NCBI GenBank assembly: GCA_946885605.1
Contig: CAMPGR010000138.1
Location: forward strand, 1-9,524
Length of the DNA stretch: 9,524 bases
DNA from: an uncultured Pseudomonadota bacterium
Lineage (GTDB): Bacteria > Pseudomonadota > Gammaproteobacteria > Burkholderiales > SG8-41
Direction of reading: 5' to 3'
The notes under the pieces are model-generated. The model saw nothing but the letters and a program-made list of their open reading frames with translations. It had not been told where the DNA came from and ran no database searches. The position numbers and the translations under genes are program-made. This document shows, piece by piece, positions 1 to 6,488 of this stretch. Positions within the stretch are counted from its first letter, which is position 1. Each line of letters starts with the position of its first letter.

Positions 1-1
1 C

Positions 2-457
2 ATCGAAGAAAACCACCAGTGCTGGGATTGGCAGACCGGGAGGCCGTTGGGCGACTCCGCCGCGGCCGACGCTCGGTGTGGTCCGGTAGCGGAGGCCTAC
101 GTCCGCAACGGGACGTGGATGATGGTGGGCCTCAACTCCCACTGGCTCGACGCGCAGCGGGCGAGAAACAAGAGCCTGATGTGGGACGACATGAAGCGAT
201 TTGTACGGATGTTCCACCGCTTCGGCGTGCGGCTCGTGAGCTGCGGCCACAAGCACCAGTCGCGCTCGTTCTCGCTCGACGGCATCTACCACGTCTGGAG
301 CCCCGCGACGGCGTGCGTCAACGGGCCTCCGGATCGGCTTCACTGGGGGGTGCGCGAAGTGGGCTTCGTCGAGTATCGCTTCACGCCGGAACGCTTCACG
401 CATCGCTTCGTGGGCTCGGACTTCCTGTTCCGCCACGAAAACTACATGCGGAAGTAG
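2..457 (+). CDS. Calcineurin-like metallo-phosphoesterase, C-terminal part (truncated by window edge)
   Basis: The reading frame is open from the left edge to a TAG at 455-457 and gives 151 residues, so the gene's start lies outside the window. Numbering from the codon at base 2, two late metal-ligand motifs of the calcineurin-like phosphoesterase fold are visible: LNSHWLD (His47) and CGHKHQ (Gly82-His85, the GHxH motif). In this superfamily these follow the DxH, GD and GNHD/E motifs, which would lie upstream of the window. About 65 residues follow the GHxH, ending in a basic HENYMRK tail. The family hydrolyses phosphomonoesters or phosphodiesters with a dinuclear metal centre; the substrate cannot be told. 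The gene ends 10 bases before the stop of the convergent aldehyde dehydrogenase gene, so it probably belongs to another transcription unit. An in-frame TTG at 47 is not needed as a start because the frame stays open and protein-like upstream. Confidence 0.75.
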   Translation: MEENHQCWDWQTGRPLGDSAAADARCGPVAEAYVRNGTWMMVGLNSHWLDAQRARNKSLMWDDMKRFVRMFHRFGVRLVSCGHKHQSRSFSLDGIYHVWSPATACVNGPPDRLHWGVREVGFVEYRFTPERFTHRFVGSDFLFRHENYMRK

Positions 458-467
458 GCGCCGGGCC

Positions 468-1961
468 TCAGTACTGGAGGTTCACGGTCACGCTCTTGCG
501 CTGGGTGAAGCTCTCGAGCATGCCCTCGAGCGAGAACTCGCGCCCGATGCCGCTCTGCTTCACCCCGCCGTAAGAGTGGCCGAGCGACTGCCCCAGCCCC
601 TGGTTCACCTGCACCCACCCCGCTTCGATGGCGTGAGCCGTGCGCAGCGCACGCCCGATGTCGTGCGTCCACACATATGCCGCAAGCCCGTAATGGCTGT
701 CGTTCGCCATGCGGATCGCCTCGCTCTCCTCGCTCCACGGAATGGCGACGAGTACCGGCCCGAAGATCTCCTCGCGCGCGATGCGCCAGTCGTTGTGCGC
801 ATTGGCGAAGATCGTCGGCTGCACGAAGTAGCCCTGCGATAACGGGCCTTCCTTCGGCGGCATCCCGCCCAGCACGAGCCGGGCGCCCTCCTGCCGCGAG
901 CCGTCCTCGATGTAGCCGCAGACGCGGTCGAACTGCTTACGGTTGATGATCGCCCCCATGTCGGTCGCCTCGTCAAGCGGGTCGCCGATCCTGAGCGCCG
1001 CGAGCTTGCCAGCGAGTTTCTGCAGGAACGAATCGAAGATCGCGCGATGGAGGAAGAGGCGCGAGCCCGCGGTGCACGACTGTCCCTGGCGCGTGAAACG
1101 CATGCCGCTCACGACGCCCTCGACCACACGCTCATCGTCGGCATCGGGAAAAACGATGGCCGGGCTCTTGCCGCCCAACTCGAGCGACACCGGCACGATG
1201 CGCTCGGAGGCCGCGCGCATGACGAGCTTTCCCACCTCGGTGGATCCGGTGAACGAGAGCTTGCGCACGAGGGGATGTTGCGCGAGGGCGGCCCCGCACT
1301 CCTCGCCGTAGCCGGTCAAGACGTTGATGACGCCGGGCGCAAGGCGCTCCTGGCAGAGGCGCGCCACTTCGAGTATCGCGAGCGGCGCATCCTCTGCCGC
1401 CTTGAGCACCAGCGTGTTGCCCGCCGCGATCGACATCGCGATCTTGAGCGAGCCGAGGACGACCGGCGAATTCCAGGGAATGATCGCGCCGACGACCCCG
1501 ATCGGTTCGCGGCGCGTGTAGCTCAGGACGTTCTCGCCTAGCGGCACCGTTTCGCCCTTCACTTCGCCCGCAACGCCGCCGAAGTAACGGAAGACATCGA
1601 TCGCCGTGCGCACTTCGGGACGCGACTGGGTCCGTATGGCGTTCCCCGTCTCCGTCGCGAGCAGCCGGCACAGTGCTTCACTGTGGGCCTCCATCGCATC
1701 GGCGATCTTGAGGAGCAGTTTCCCGCGCTCGCGCGGCGCGATCATTTTCCACGATGCAAACGCGCGCTCGGCCGCGTGCACCGCGCGGTCCACGTCCTCG
1801 GCGCCCGCGCGCGGCACTTCGGCGATGATGGCATGGTTGGCCGGGTTCTCGATGCCGATCAGCCGGCCATCGGCGCTCGCCACCCACTTCCCGTCGATCA
1901 GCATGAGCGCACGCTCGAGCGCGTGCTCGGCAATGGTTTGAGAGGTGATCGTCTGCGACAT
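468..1961 (-). CDS. NAD(P)-dependent aldehyde dehydrogenase (ALDH superfamily)
   Basis: This 497-residue protein has the usual length of the ALDH superfamily and all its catalytic elements: Asn164 (IIPWNSPV), the cofactor-binding FTGSTEVG (237-244), general base Glu261 (LELGGKSP), nucleophile Cys296 (GQSCTAGSR) and Glu398 (EEIFGPV). It should oxidise an aldehyde or semialdehyde to the acid in the cytoplasm with NAD or NADP; the substrate is not readable. I chose the ATG at 1961 because a GGAGG (1973-1969) lies seven bases upstream. A start at 1994 would add 11 residues, run through a GC hairpin and lack a ribosome site. It sits 79 bases downstream of a dehydrogenase paralogue on the same strand and is probably the last gene of a three-gene operon. 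By context it may act on a semialdehyde from the pathway of its neighbours, such as 2-oxoglutarate semialdehyde, but that is inference. Confidence 0.93.
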   Translation of the reverse strand: MSQTITSQTIAEHALERALMLIDGKWVASADGRLIGIENPANHAIIAEVPRAGAEDVDRAVHAAERAFASWKMIAPRERGKLLLKIADAMEAHSEALCRLLATETGNAIRTQSRPEVRTAIDVFRYFGGVAGEVKGETVPLGENVLSYTRREPIGVVGAIIPWNSPVVLGSLKIAMSIAAGNTLVLKAAEDAPLAILEVARLCQERLAPGVINVLTGYGEECGAALAQHPLVRKLSFTGSTEVGKLVMRAASERIVPVSLELGGKSPAIVFPDADDERVVEGVVSGMRFTRQGQSCTAGSRLFLHRAIFDSFLQKLAGKLAALRIGDPLDEATDMGAIINRKQFDRVCGYIEDGSRQEGARLVLGGMPPKEGPLSQGYFVQPTIFANAHNDWRIAREEIFGPVLVAIPWSEESEAIRMANDSHYGLAAYVWTHDIGRALRTAHAIEAGWVQVNQGLGQSLGHSYGGVKQSGIGREFSLEGMLESFTQRKSVTVNLQY

Positions 1962-1968
1962 GCCCTGG

Positions 1969-1973
1969 CCTCC
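1969..1973 (-). promoter_or_regulatory. Ribosome binding site of the aldehyde dehydrogenase gene
   Basis: GGAGG on the minus strand, seven bases before the ATG at 1961. It decides between this start and the longer in-frame start at 1994. Confidence 0.75.
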
Positions 1974-1979
1974 GGGACG

Positions 1980-1999
1980 GCCCCGTGAAGCCACGGGGC
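1980..1999 (-). promoter_or_regulatory. GC-rich hairpin in the leader of the aldehyde dehydrogenase gene
   Basis: GCCCCGTG (1980-1987) pairs perfectly with CACGGGGC (1992-1999) around a 4-base loop. On the minus strand the hairpin ends six bases before the GGAGG ribosome site. No T-run follows, so it does not look like an intrinsic terminator. It may stabilise a processed mRNA end or tune translation of the last operon gene; only the inverted repeat itself is certain. Confidence 0.5.
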
Positions 2000-2040
2000 G
2001 AAAGTAGATGCAACCGAGGATACCGGCTTTGGCGCGCGCT

Positions 2041-3105
2041 TCAAATGGCGGCCGCGATGGCGTCGCCCATCTCCGCGGTGCGCGCCGTGCCGCCCAGATC
2101 GCGCGTGAGCCGCCGGGCGTCCGCGATCACTTTCTCCACCGCCGCATCGATGCAGCGCGCCGCCTCCGCGGCCTTCGGTTCGCGGCGCTTGCGGGCAAGC
2201 CACTCGTAGAGCATCTTTCCCGACATGATCATCGCGTAGGGATTCGCGATGTTGCGGCCTGCGATGTCCAGCGCCGAGCCGTGCGTCGCCTGCGCCATCG
2301 CGTGGCGCTCCCCCGCGTTGAGGCCCGGCGCGAGGCCGAGCCCGCCGACGAGCCCGGCCGCTTCGTCGGTCAGGATGTCGCCGTAAAGGTTGGTGGTGAC
2401 GAGAACATCGTACTGCTGCGGCTGCATGACGAGCCTCAACGCGCAGGTATCGACGATGACTTCCTCGAACTCGACGTCCGCAAAGCGCGCGGCGACCTTG
2501 CGGCACTCATCGGCGAAAAGCCCGTCGCCCATGCGATAGACGGTGTTCTTGTGCACCCCGCTCACTTTCTTCCGCGGACGGGCGCGCGCGGCTTCGAACG
2601 CGGCTTCGGCGATCAGGCGGCTCTTGCGGCGCGTGGTGACGCAGAGGCCGATCGCCATGTCGTCCGTCGGCTGGAACTCGCCATAGCCATTGTAGAGATT
2701 GGCGTCCACCTTGAAGCCCTCGGTCGTCTCACGCAGGAACAGCATGTCCACGTTCTTGTGCACCGAGGGCAGGTTGGGATAGGACTTGAACGGCTTGTAG
2801 TTGGCGTAGAACTGGAAATGCGTGCGCAGCACCGGATGGGCATTGACCCACGTCGGATCGCTGCGCGGGTATTCACGGTGCCCGATCGGCCCGAGTATCC
2901 AGCCGTCGAGCTGCTCGAGCGTGTCCAGCGTGCCCGGCGGTATGGTGTGCCCGCATTGCTCGTGCGCCCTGCGTGCGATCGGAAGCGGCCGCCACTCGAC
3001 CTCGAGACCGGTCTTAGCGGCCGCGGCGCGCATCACCTTCACGCATTCGGGCACGACCTCGAGACCGATATCGTCCCCTTCCAGTATGCCGATTCTGAGT
3101 GTCAT
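2041..3105 (-). CDS. Isocitrate/isopropylmalate dehydrogenase-family protein, paralogue 1 (most divergent)
   Basis: 354 residues, full length for the beta-decarboxylating hydroxyacid dehydrogenase family. The family signature NLYGDILTDEAAGLVGG (239-255) carries metal ligands Asp243 and Asp247; Asp219 and catalytic Lys186 (VHKNTVYR) are present. HGSALDIAG (275-283) keeps the aspartate typical of NAD-specific members but has Leu where the family usually has Pro. Substrate arginines Arg94 and Arg125 are kept. The third (E. coli Icd Arg129 position) is Lys104, and the catalytic Tyr position (Arg125+7) is Lys132. The likely reaction is NAD-dependent oxidation of a 2-hydroxy acid with a second carboxylate; the altered site leaves the substrate and the decarboxylation step open. 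It starts 27 bases after the stop of paralogue 2 and has only a weak ribosome site, which suggests translational coupling. It has two extra residues before Arg94 compared with the other copies and diverges most from them. The aldehyde dehydrogenase follows. Confidence 0.9.
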   Translation of the reverse strand: MTLRIGILEGDDIGLEVVPECVKVMRAAAAKTGLEVEWRPLPIARRAHEQCGHTIPPGTLDTLEQLDGWILGPIGHREYPRSDPTWVNAHPVLRTHFQFYANYKPFKSYPNLPSVHKNVDMLFLRETTEGFKVDANLYNGYGEFQPTDDMAIGLCVTTRRKSRLIAEAAFEAARARPRKKVSGVHKNTVYRMGDGLFADECRKVAARFADVEFEEVIVDTCALRLVMQPQQYDVLVTTNLYGDILTDEAAGLVGGLGLAPGLNAGERHAMAQATHGSALDIAGRNIANPYAMIMSGKMLYEWLARKRREPKAAEAARCIDAAVEKVIADARRLTRDLGGTARTAEMGDAIAAAI

Positions 3106-3132
3106 CTTGATCGCGGCAAGAGTTCGACGCGC

Positions 3133-4188
3133 CTACACCGCCGCAGCGATCGCATCGCCCATTTCCGTCGTGCTCGCCTTGCCGCCGAGGTCGGCCGTCA
3201 AGTGCTTCGCCTCGGCGACCACCCGCTCCACCGCGGCATCGACGCGCCGCGCCGCTTCCACGGCCTTCGCATCGCCGCGCTTGCGGCCCAGCCACTCGAG
3301 GAGCATCTGCCCGGACATGATCATCGCGTACGGATTCGCGATATTGCGGCCCGCGATGTCGGGCGCCGAGCCGTGAGTCGCCTGCGCCATCGCCTGACGC
3401 TCCCCGATGCAAAGCCCCGGCGCGAGCCCCAGCCCGCCGACGAGTCCCGCGCCTTGATCGGTCAGGATGTCGCCGAACTGGTTGGTCGTCACGACGACAT
3501 CGTACTGCCAGGGATTCATCATGAGCTTCATCGAGAAGCCGTCGACCAGCGCCTCGTCGTATGCGACGTCGGGGTACTCCTTCGCCACCTTGCGGCACTC
3601 CTCGGCGAACATGCCGCAGGCGAGCCGGTACACCGGCTCCTTGTGGACCGCGGTCACCTTCTTCCGCTTGCGGGTGCGCGCGATCTCGAACGCCGCGCGC
3701 GCCACGCGGTTCGAGCCCCGGCGGGTAATGACGCGCGAGGCGATGGTGATCTCGTCGTTCGGCCGGAACTCCCCCGCCCCCATCACCACGGTGTCGGAAG
3801 ACTGCATGCCTTCCGTCACTTCGCGCAGGAAAACGATATCGACGCCCTTGTGCAGCGATTTGACGTTGGAATAGGACTTGACCGGCTTTACGCTCGCGAA
3901 CAGCTCGAAGCGCTTGCGCACCGGCGGCATGATCCACGTCGGGTCGTTGCGCGGATAAGCGCCGTGGCCGATCGGTCCCAGTATCCATCCGTCGAGCTTC
4001 TCCAGCGCGTCGATCGTCAGCTGCGGAAACGTATGGCCGTGCAGCTCGTGGCCGCGCTTGCCGATAGGATGCTCGCTCCACTCGATTGCGCACCCGGTCT
4101 TATCCGCCGCCCGCTTCATCACCTTGACGGTTTCGGGTACCACTTCGGGTCCGATGTCGTCACCCATCAATACGCCGATCTTGAGCAC
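3133..4188 (-). CDS. Isocitrate/isopropylmalate dehydrogenase-family protein, paralogue 2
   Basis: 351 residues from a GTG start at 4188. A GGAG (4200-4197) lies eight bases upstream, and this start gives exactly the length of paralogue 3, with which it aligns without gaps at about 76% identity by hand count. A longer in-frame start at 4350 would overlap the Bug gene start and add 54 residues unlike the family. Visible residues: Arg91, Arg122, Lys183 (VHKEPVYR), Asp216, Asp240 and Asp244 (NQFGDILTD), and HGSAPDIAG (272-280), which predicts NAD. Lys101 replaces a substrate-binding Arg and Gln129 replaces the catalytic Tyr of Icd and LeuB. The enzyme should be cytoplasmic, dimeric by family, and oxidise a 2-hydroxy dicarboxylic-type acid. 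It is the first gene of the probable operon running through paralogue 1 to the aldehyde dehydrogenase, and is divergent from Bug receptor 1. Tartrate or malate-like substrates are possible but not shown. Confidence 0.92.
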   Translation of the reverse strand: MLKIGVLMGDDIGPEVVPETVKVMKRAADKTGCAIEWSEHPIGKRGHELHGHTFPQLTIDALEKLDGWILGPIGHGAYPRNDPTWIMPPVRKRFELFASVKPVKSYSNVKSLHKGVDIVFLREVTEGMQSSDTVVMGAGEFRPNDEITIASRVITRRGSNRVARAAFEIARTRKRKKVTAVHKEPVYRLACGMFAEECRKVAKEYPDVAYDEALVDGFSMKLMMNPWQYDVVVTTNQFGDILTDQGAGLVGGLGLAPGLCIGERQAMAQATHGSAPDIAGRNIANPYAMIMSGQMLLEWLGRKRGDAKAVEAARRVDAAVERVVAEAKHLTADLGGKASTTEMGDAIAAAV

Positions 4189-4194
4189 CGCGAG

Positions 4195-4200
4195 AACTCC
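4195..4200 (-). promoter_or_regulatory. Ribosome binding site of dehydrogenase paralogue 2
   Basis: GGAGTT on the minus strand, with the GGAG eight bases before the GTG at 4188. It supports the short GTG start over the 54-residue longer reading. Confidence 0.6.
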
Positions 4201-4210
4201 GTAGCGGAAA

Positions 4211-4230
4211 GCGGGCAGTATATCGCCCGC
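4211..4230 (-). promoter_or_regulatory. Candidate promoter -10 inside an inverted repeat, upstream of dehydrogenase paralogue 2
   Basis: GCGGGC (4211-4216) and GCCCGC (4225-4230) form a perfect inverted repeat with an 8-base centre. Read on the minus strand, the centre contains TATACT (4222-4217), a five-of-six match to the sigma-70 -10 box. It would start transcription about 20 bases before the GTG. The -35 candidate 17 bases further up (CTGCCG, 4245-4240) matches only three of six. A repeat bracketing the -10 would suit a repressor site; that function is inferred. Confidence 0.35.
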
Positions 4231-4290
4231 CGCCGCAACCGGCAGCGCGCGCGACATAATGTGGAATCCGCGCCGGCGCCATGCTGAAGG

Positions 4291-4296
4291 TTGACA
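4291..4296 (+). promoter_or_regulatory. Candidate -35 box for Bug receptor gene 1
   Basis: A perfect TTGACA lies 53 bases before the ATG at 4349, inside the palindrome GGTTGACAACC (4289-4299). No good -10 follows: GAACTT (4314-4319) at 17-base spacing matches only two of six positions. The element could equally be part of a regulator site. Confidence 0.28.
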
Positions 4297-4348
4297 ACCG
4301 CGCACGATTCGGCGAACTTTCGTCCCACCACTAAAAAAGGAGGAGTTC

Positions 4349-5320
4349 ATGACACGCCGCTCTACGCTGATGCTCGCCCTCGGCAGTCTCGCCCTTGCGC
4401 CAGCCTTCGCCCTCGCACAGGCTTATCCGAGCAAACCCATACGCTTGATCGTTCCGTTCCCGGCGGGCGGCGGCGTCGATTTCATCGGCCGCATCATGGC
4501 GAAGGGACTTTCCGAGCGGCTCAAGCAGCAGGTGGTCGTGGAGAACCGCGCGGGCGCAAACGCAATTGTCGGCCTCGAGGTGCTCAAGAACTCGCCGCCT
4601 GACGGCTACACCATCGCAGCCGCATCGGCGGGTCCGCTTGCGGTCAATCCGCACATCTATTCGAAGCTCGCCTACGACACGATGAAGGACTTCACGCACA
4701 TCGCCAACATGGTGAACTTTCCGCTGCTGCTGGTGAGCCACCCGTCGCTCCCGGTGAAGAACGTGAAGGAACTCATCGCGCTGGCCAGGGCACGCCCGGG
4801 CGAAATCACCTACTCGCATCCCGGCGCCGGCAACTCGGGGCATCTCGCGGGCGAGCTCTTCAACTCGATGGCGAAGGCGAAGATCCTCGCGGTGCCCTAC
4901 AAGGGGACGGCGCCCGCGGTCGTGGCGGTGCTCTCCGGTGAAGCGCAGCTCACCTACAGCAGCATCCCGACGATACTGCCGCATGTGCGCAGCGGCAAGG
5001 TACGCGCGCTCGGCGTGGGCAATGCGAAGCGCATTCCCTCGCTGCCCGAGTTTCCGACCATCGCTGAAGCGGGTCTCCCCGGCTACGAAGCCTATGCGTG
5101 GGGCGGCATGGTGGGCCCCGCCAACATGCCGAAGGACATCGTCACACGACTCAATCGCGAAATCGTGCAGGTGCTCCAGCAGAAGGACGTGAGGGAACGG
5201 ATGCTCTCCGAGGGCACCGTGCCGACGCCTTCCAGCCCCGAACAGTTCACCGCCTACATCAAGTCGGAGCTCAAGAAATGGGGCGAAGTGGTGAAGATGG
5301 CGAACATCAAGGTGGAGTAA
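4349..5320 (+). CDS. Bug/TctC-family periplasmic carboxylate-binding receptor 1
   Basis: 323 residues, the usual length of tripartite tricarboxylate transporter receptors. A signal peptide is clear: two arginines, a hydrophobic run (about residues 6-20) and an ALA-QA cleavage region near residues 23-25. The family hallmark follows at once: YPSKPIRLIVPFPAGGGVD (26-44), then VVVENRAGA, SPPDGYT, YKG and the FPTIAEAGLPGYE segment. Such receptors capture carboxylic acids or related solutes in the periplasm and deliver them to a TctA/TctB membrane pair, or act as sensors; neither membrane subunit is in this window. The start has a strong AGGAGG (4338-4343) five bases upstream. The gene is divergent from dehydrogenase paralogue 2 and converges on paralogue 3, ending 25 bases from its stop with no obvious terminator between them. 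The ligand cannot be read from sequence; by context it would be the acid metabolised by the neighbouring dehydrogenases. Confidence 0.93.
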   Translation: MTRRSTLMLALGSLALAPAFALAQAYPSKPIRLIVPFPAGGGVDFIGRIMAKGLSERLKQQVVVENRAGANAIVGLEVLKNSPPDGYTIAAASAGPLAVNPHIYSKLAYDTMKDFTHIANMVNFPLLLVSHPSLPVKNVKELIALARARPGEITYSHPGAGNSGHLAGELFNSMAKAKILAVPYKGTAPAVVAVLSGEAQLTYSSIPTILPHVRSGKVRALGVGNAKRIPSLPEFPTIAEAGLPGYEAYAWGGMVGPANMPKDIVTRLNREIVQVLQQKDVRERMLSEGTVPTPSSPEQFTAYIKSELKKWGEVVKMANIKVE

Positions 5321-5345
5321 GACTTCCGCTGGGAGGACGAAGGCT

Positions 5346-6401
5346 TCAGACCGCGGCGGCGACGGCGTCACCCATCTCGGTCGTGCCCGCCTTGCCGCCG
5401 AGATCTACGGTGAGATGCTTCGCCTCGGCGATCACCTTGTCCATCGCGGCGTCGATGCGCTTTGCCGCTTGGACCGCACGCGGCTCGTTGCGCTTGCGGC
5501 CCAGCCACTCGAACAGCATCTTCCCCGACATGATCATGGCGTAAGGATTCGCGATATTCCGGCCTGCGATGTCGGGCGCGGAACCGTGCGTTGCCTGCGC
5601 CATCGCCTGTCTTTCCCCCGCGCACAGCCCCGGGGCGAGTCCCAGCCCGCCGACGAGCCCCGCCCCTTCGTCGGTGATCATGTCGCCGAACTGGTTCGAG
5701 GTCACGACGACGTCGTACTGCTGCGGGTTCATGACGAGCTTCATGCACATCGTATCGATCATGGTCTCTTCGAGCGTGACGTCCGGGAACTCCTTCGCCA
5801 CCTTGCGGCATTCTTCCGCGAACATGCCGCAGCAGATGCGGTAAACCGGCTCCTTGTGCACGGCGTTCACTTTGCGCCGGGGGCGCGTGCGCGCGATCTC
5901 GAATGCTTCGCGGGCGACCCGGCTCGCGCCCTTGCGCGTGATGACGCGCATGCCGATCGAGATATCGTCGTTCGGACGGAACTCGCCCGAGCCGGCGACC
6001 ACCACGCTGCTCGACATCATGCCTTCGTTCACCTCGCGCAGAAACACGATGTCGACGTCCTTGTGTATCGACCTGATGTTGGGATACGACTTGACCGGCT
6101 TGATGCTCGCGAAGAGCTGAAAGCGCTTCCTGAGCGGCGGCATCACCCACGTCGGATCGTTGCGTGGATAGGCGGCGTGGCCGATGGGACCGGTGATCCA
6201 GCCGTCGCAGCCTTCCAGCGCCTGCGCTGTCACCGGCGGAAGCGTATGGCCATGCAGCTCGTGGCCGCGTTTGCCGATCGGGAGATCGAGCCACTCGACT
6301 TCCAGGCCGGCTCTCGCCGCTGCAGACTTCATCACCTTGACGCACTCGGGCACCACTTCGAGCCCGATGTCATCGCCCGGTAAAACGCCGATCTTCAACA
6401 C
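5346..6401 (-). CDS. Isocitrate/isopropylmalate dehydrogenase-family protein, paralogue 3
   Basis: 351 residues, aligning end to end with paralogue 2. The start is the GTG at 6401: AAAGGGGAAG (6415-6406) lies just upstream and an in-frame TAA at 6416-6414 excludes anything longer. Visible active-site residues: Arg91, Arg122, Lys183 (VHKEPVYR), Asp216, Asp240 and Asp244 (NQFGDMITD), and the NAD-type HGSAPDIAG (272-280). As in the other copies a substrate-binding Arg is Lys (Lys101), and the catalytic Tyr position is Met129. The N-terminal GDDIGLEVVPECVKVM is shared with paralogue 1, whereas paralogue 2 differs there. It should be a cytoplasmic NAD-dependent oxidoreductase of a carboxylated 2-hydroxy acid; the substrate is unknown. 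It lies downstream of Bug receptor 2 on the same strand but behind a strong terminator (6436-6464), so it may be made at a lower level than the receptor. It converges on Bug receptor 1. Confidence 0.92.
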   Translation of the reverse strand: MLKIGVLPGDDIGLEVVPECVKVMKSAAARAGLEVEWLDLPIGKRGHELHGHTLPPVTAQALEGCDGWITGPIGHAAYPRNDPTWVMPPLRKRFQLFASIKPVKSYPNIRSIHKDVDIVFLREVNEGMMSSSVVVAGSGEFRPNDDISIGMRVITRKGASRVAREAFEIARTRPRRKVNAVHKEPVYRICCGMFAEECRKVAKEFPDVTLEETMIDTMCMKLVMNPQQYDVVVTSNQFGDMITDEGAGLVGGLGLAPGLCAGERQAMAQATHGSAPDIAGRNIANPYAMIMSGKMLFEWLGRKRNEPRAVQAAKRIDAAMDKVIAEAKHLTVDLGGKAGTTEMGDAVAAAV

Positions 6402-6435
6402 GCCGCTTCCCCTTTAACCGTGAACAGAAAAGAAA

Positions 6436-6464
6436 CACGGGCCGCGGAATCGCCGCGGCCCGTG
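6436..6464 (-). terminator. Rho-independent terminator after Bug receptor gene 2
   Basis: CACGGGCCGCGG (6436-6447) and CCGCGGCCCGTG (6453-6464) form a perfect 12-base-pair stem with a 5-base loop. On the minus strand it is followed directly by TTTCTTTTCTG (6435-6425). It lies 24 bases after the stop of the receptor gene. The plus strand has no T-run after it, so it acts in the minus direction only. It separates the receptor gene from dehydrogenase paralogue 3, whose start is only 34 bases further on. Confidence 0.88.
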
Positions 6465-6488
6465 CGTAGCTTACAGGATTGTCCAGGC

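Noticed and set aside
2008..4287. A 759-codon open frame on the plus strand across two dehydrogenase genes
   Set aside because: It is antisense to two well-supported paralogues. Its apparent internal repeat only mirrors the duplicated genes below it. Its composition (Arg, His, Asp, Ala rich) is typical of high-GC antisense frames, and it has no ribosome site.
4189..4350. 54-residue N-terminal extension of dehydrogenase paralogue 2
   Set aside because: Paralogue 3 begins exactly at the equivalent GTG after an in-frame stop, the extension has no family similarity, and it would cross the divergent promoter region.
4331..5371. A 346-codon minus-strand open frame opposite Bug receptor 1
   Set aside because: Antisense to a gene with a signal peptide, a strong ribosome site and family motifs; His/Arg-rich shadow composition.
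5415..6383. A 322-codon plus-strand open frame opposite dehydrogenase paralogue 3
   Set aside because: Antisense shadow of a gene with clear family motifs; no domain or ribosome site is visible.
2041..6401. Calling the three dehydrogenases LeuB (3-isopropylmalate dehydrogenase) or Icd
   Set aside because: The catalytic Tyr and one substrate Arg are replaced in every copy, and the neighbours are not leucine-biosynthesis or TCA genes (no leuCD).
6436..6464. Treating the 12-bp inverted repeat as a regulator operator
   Set aside because: The GC-rich stem, short loop and T-rich tail right after a gene end fit an intrinsic terminator much better.
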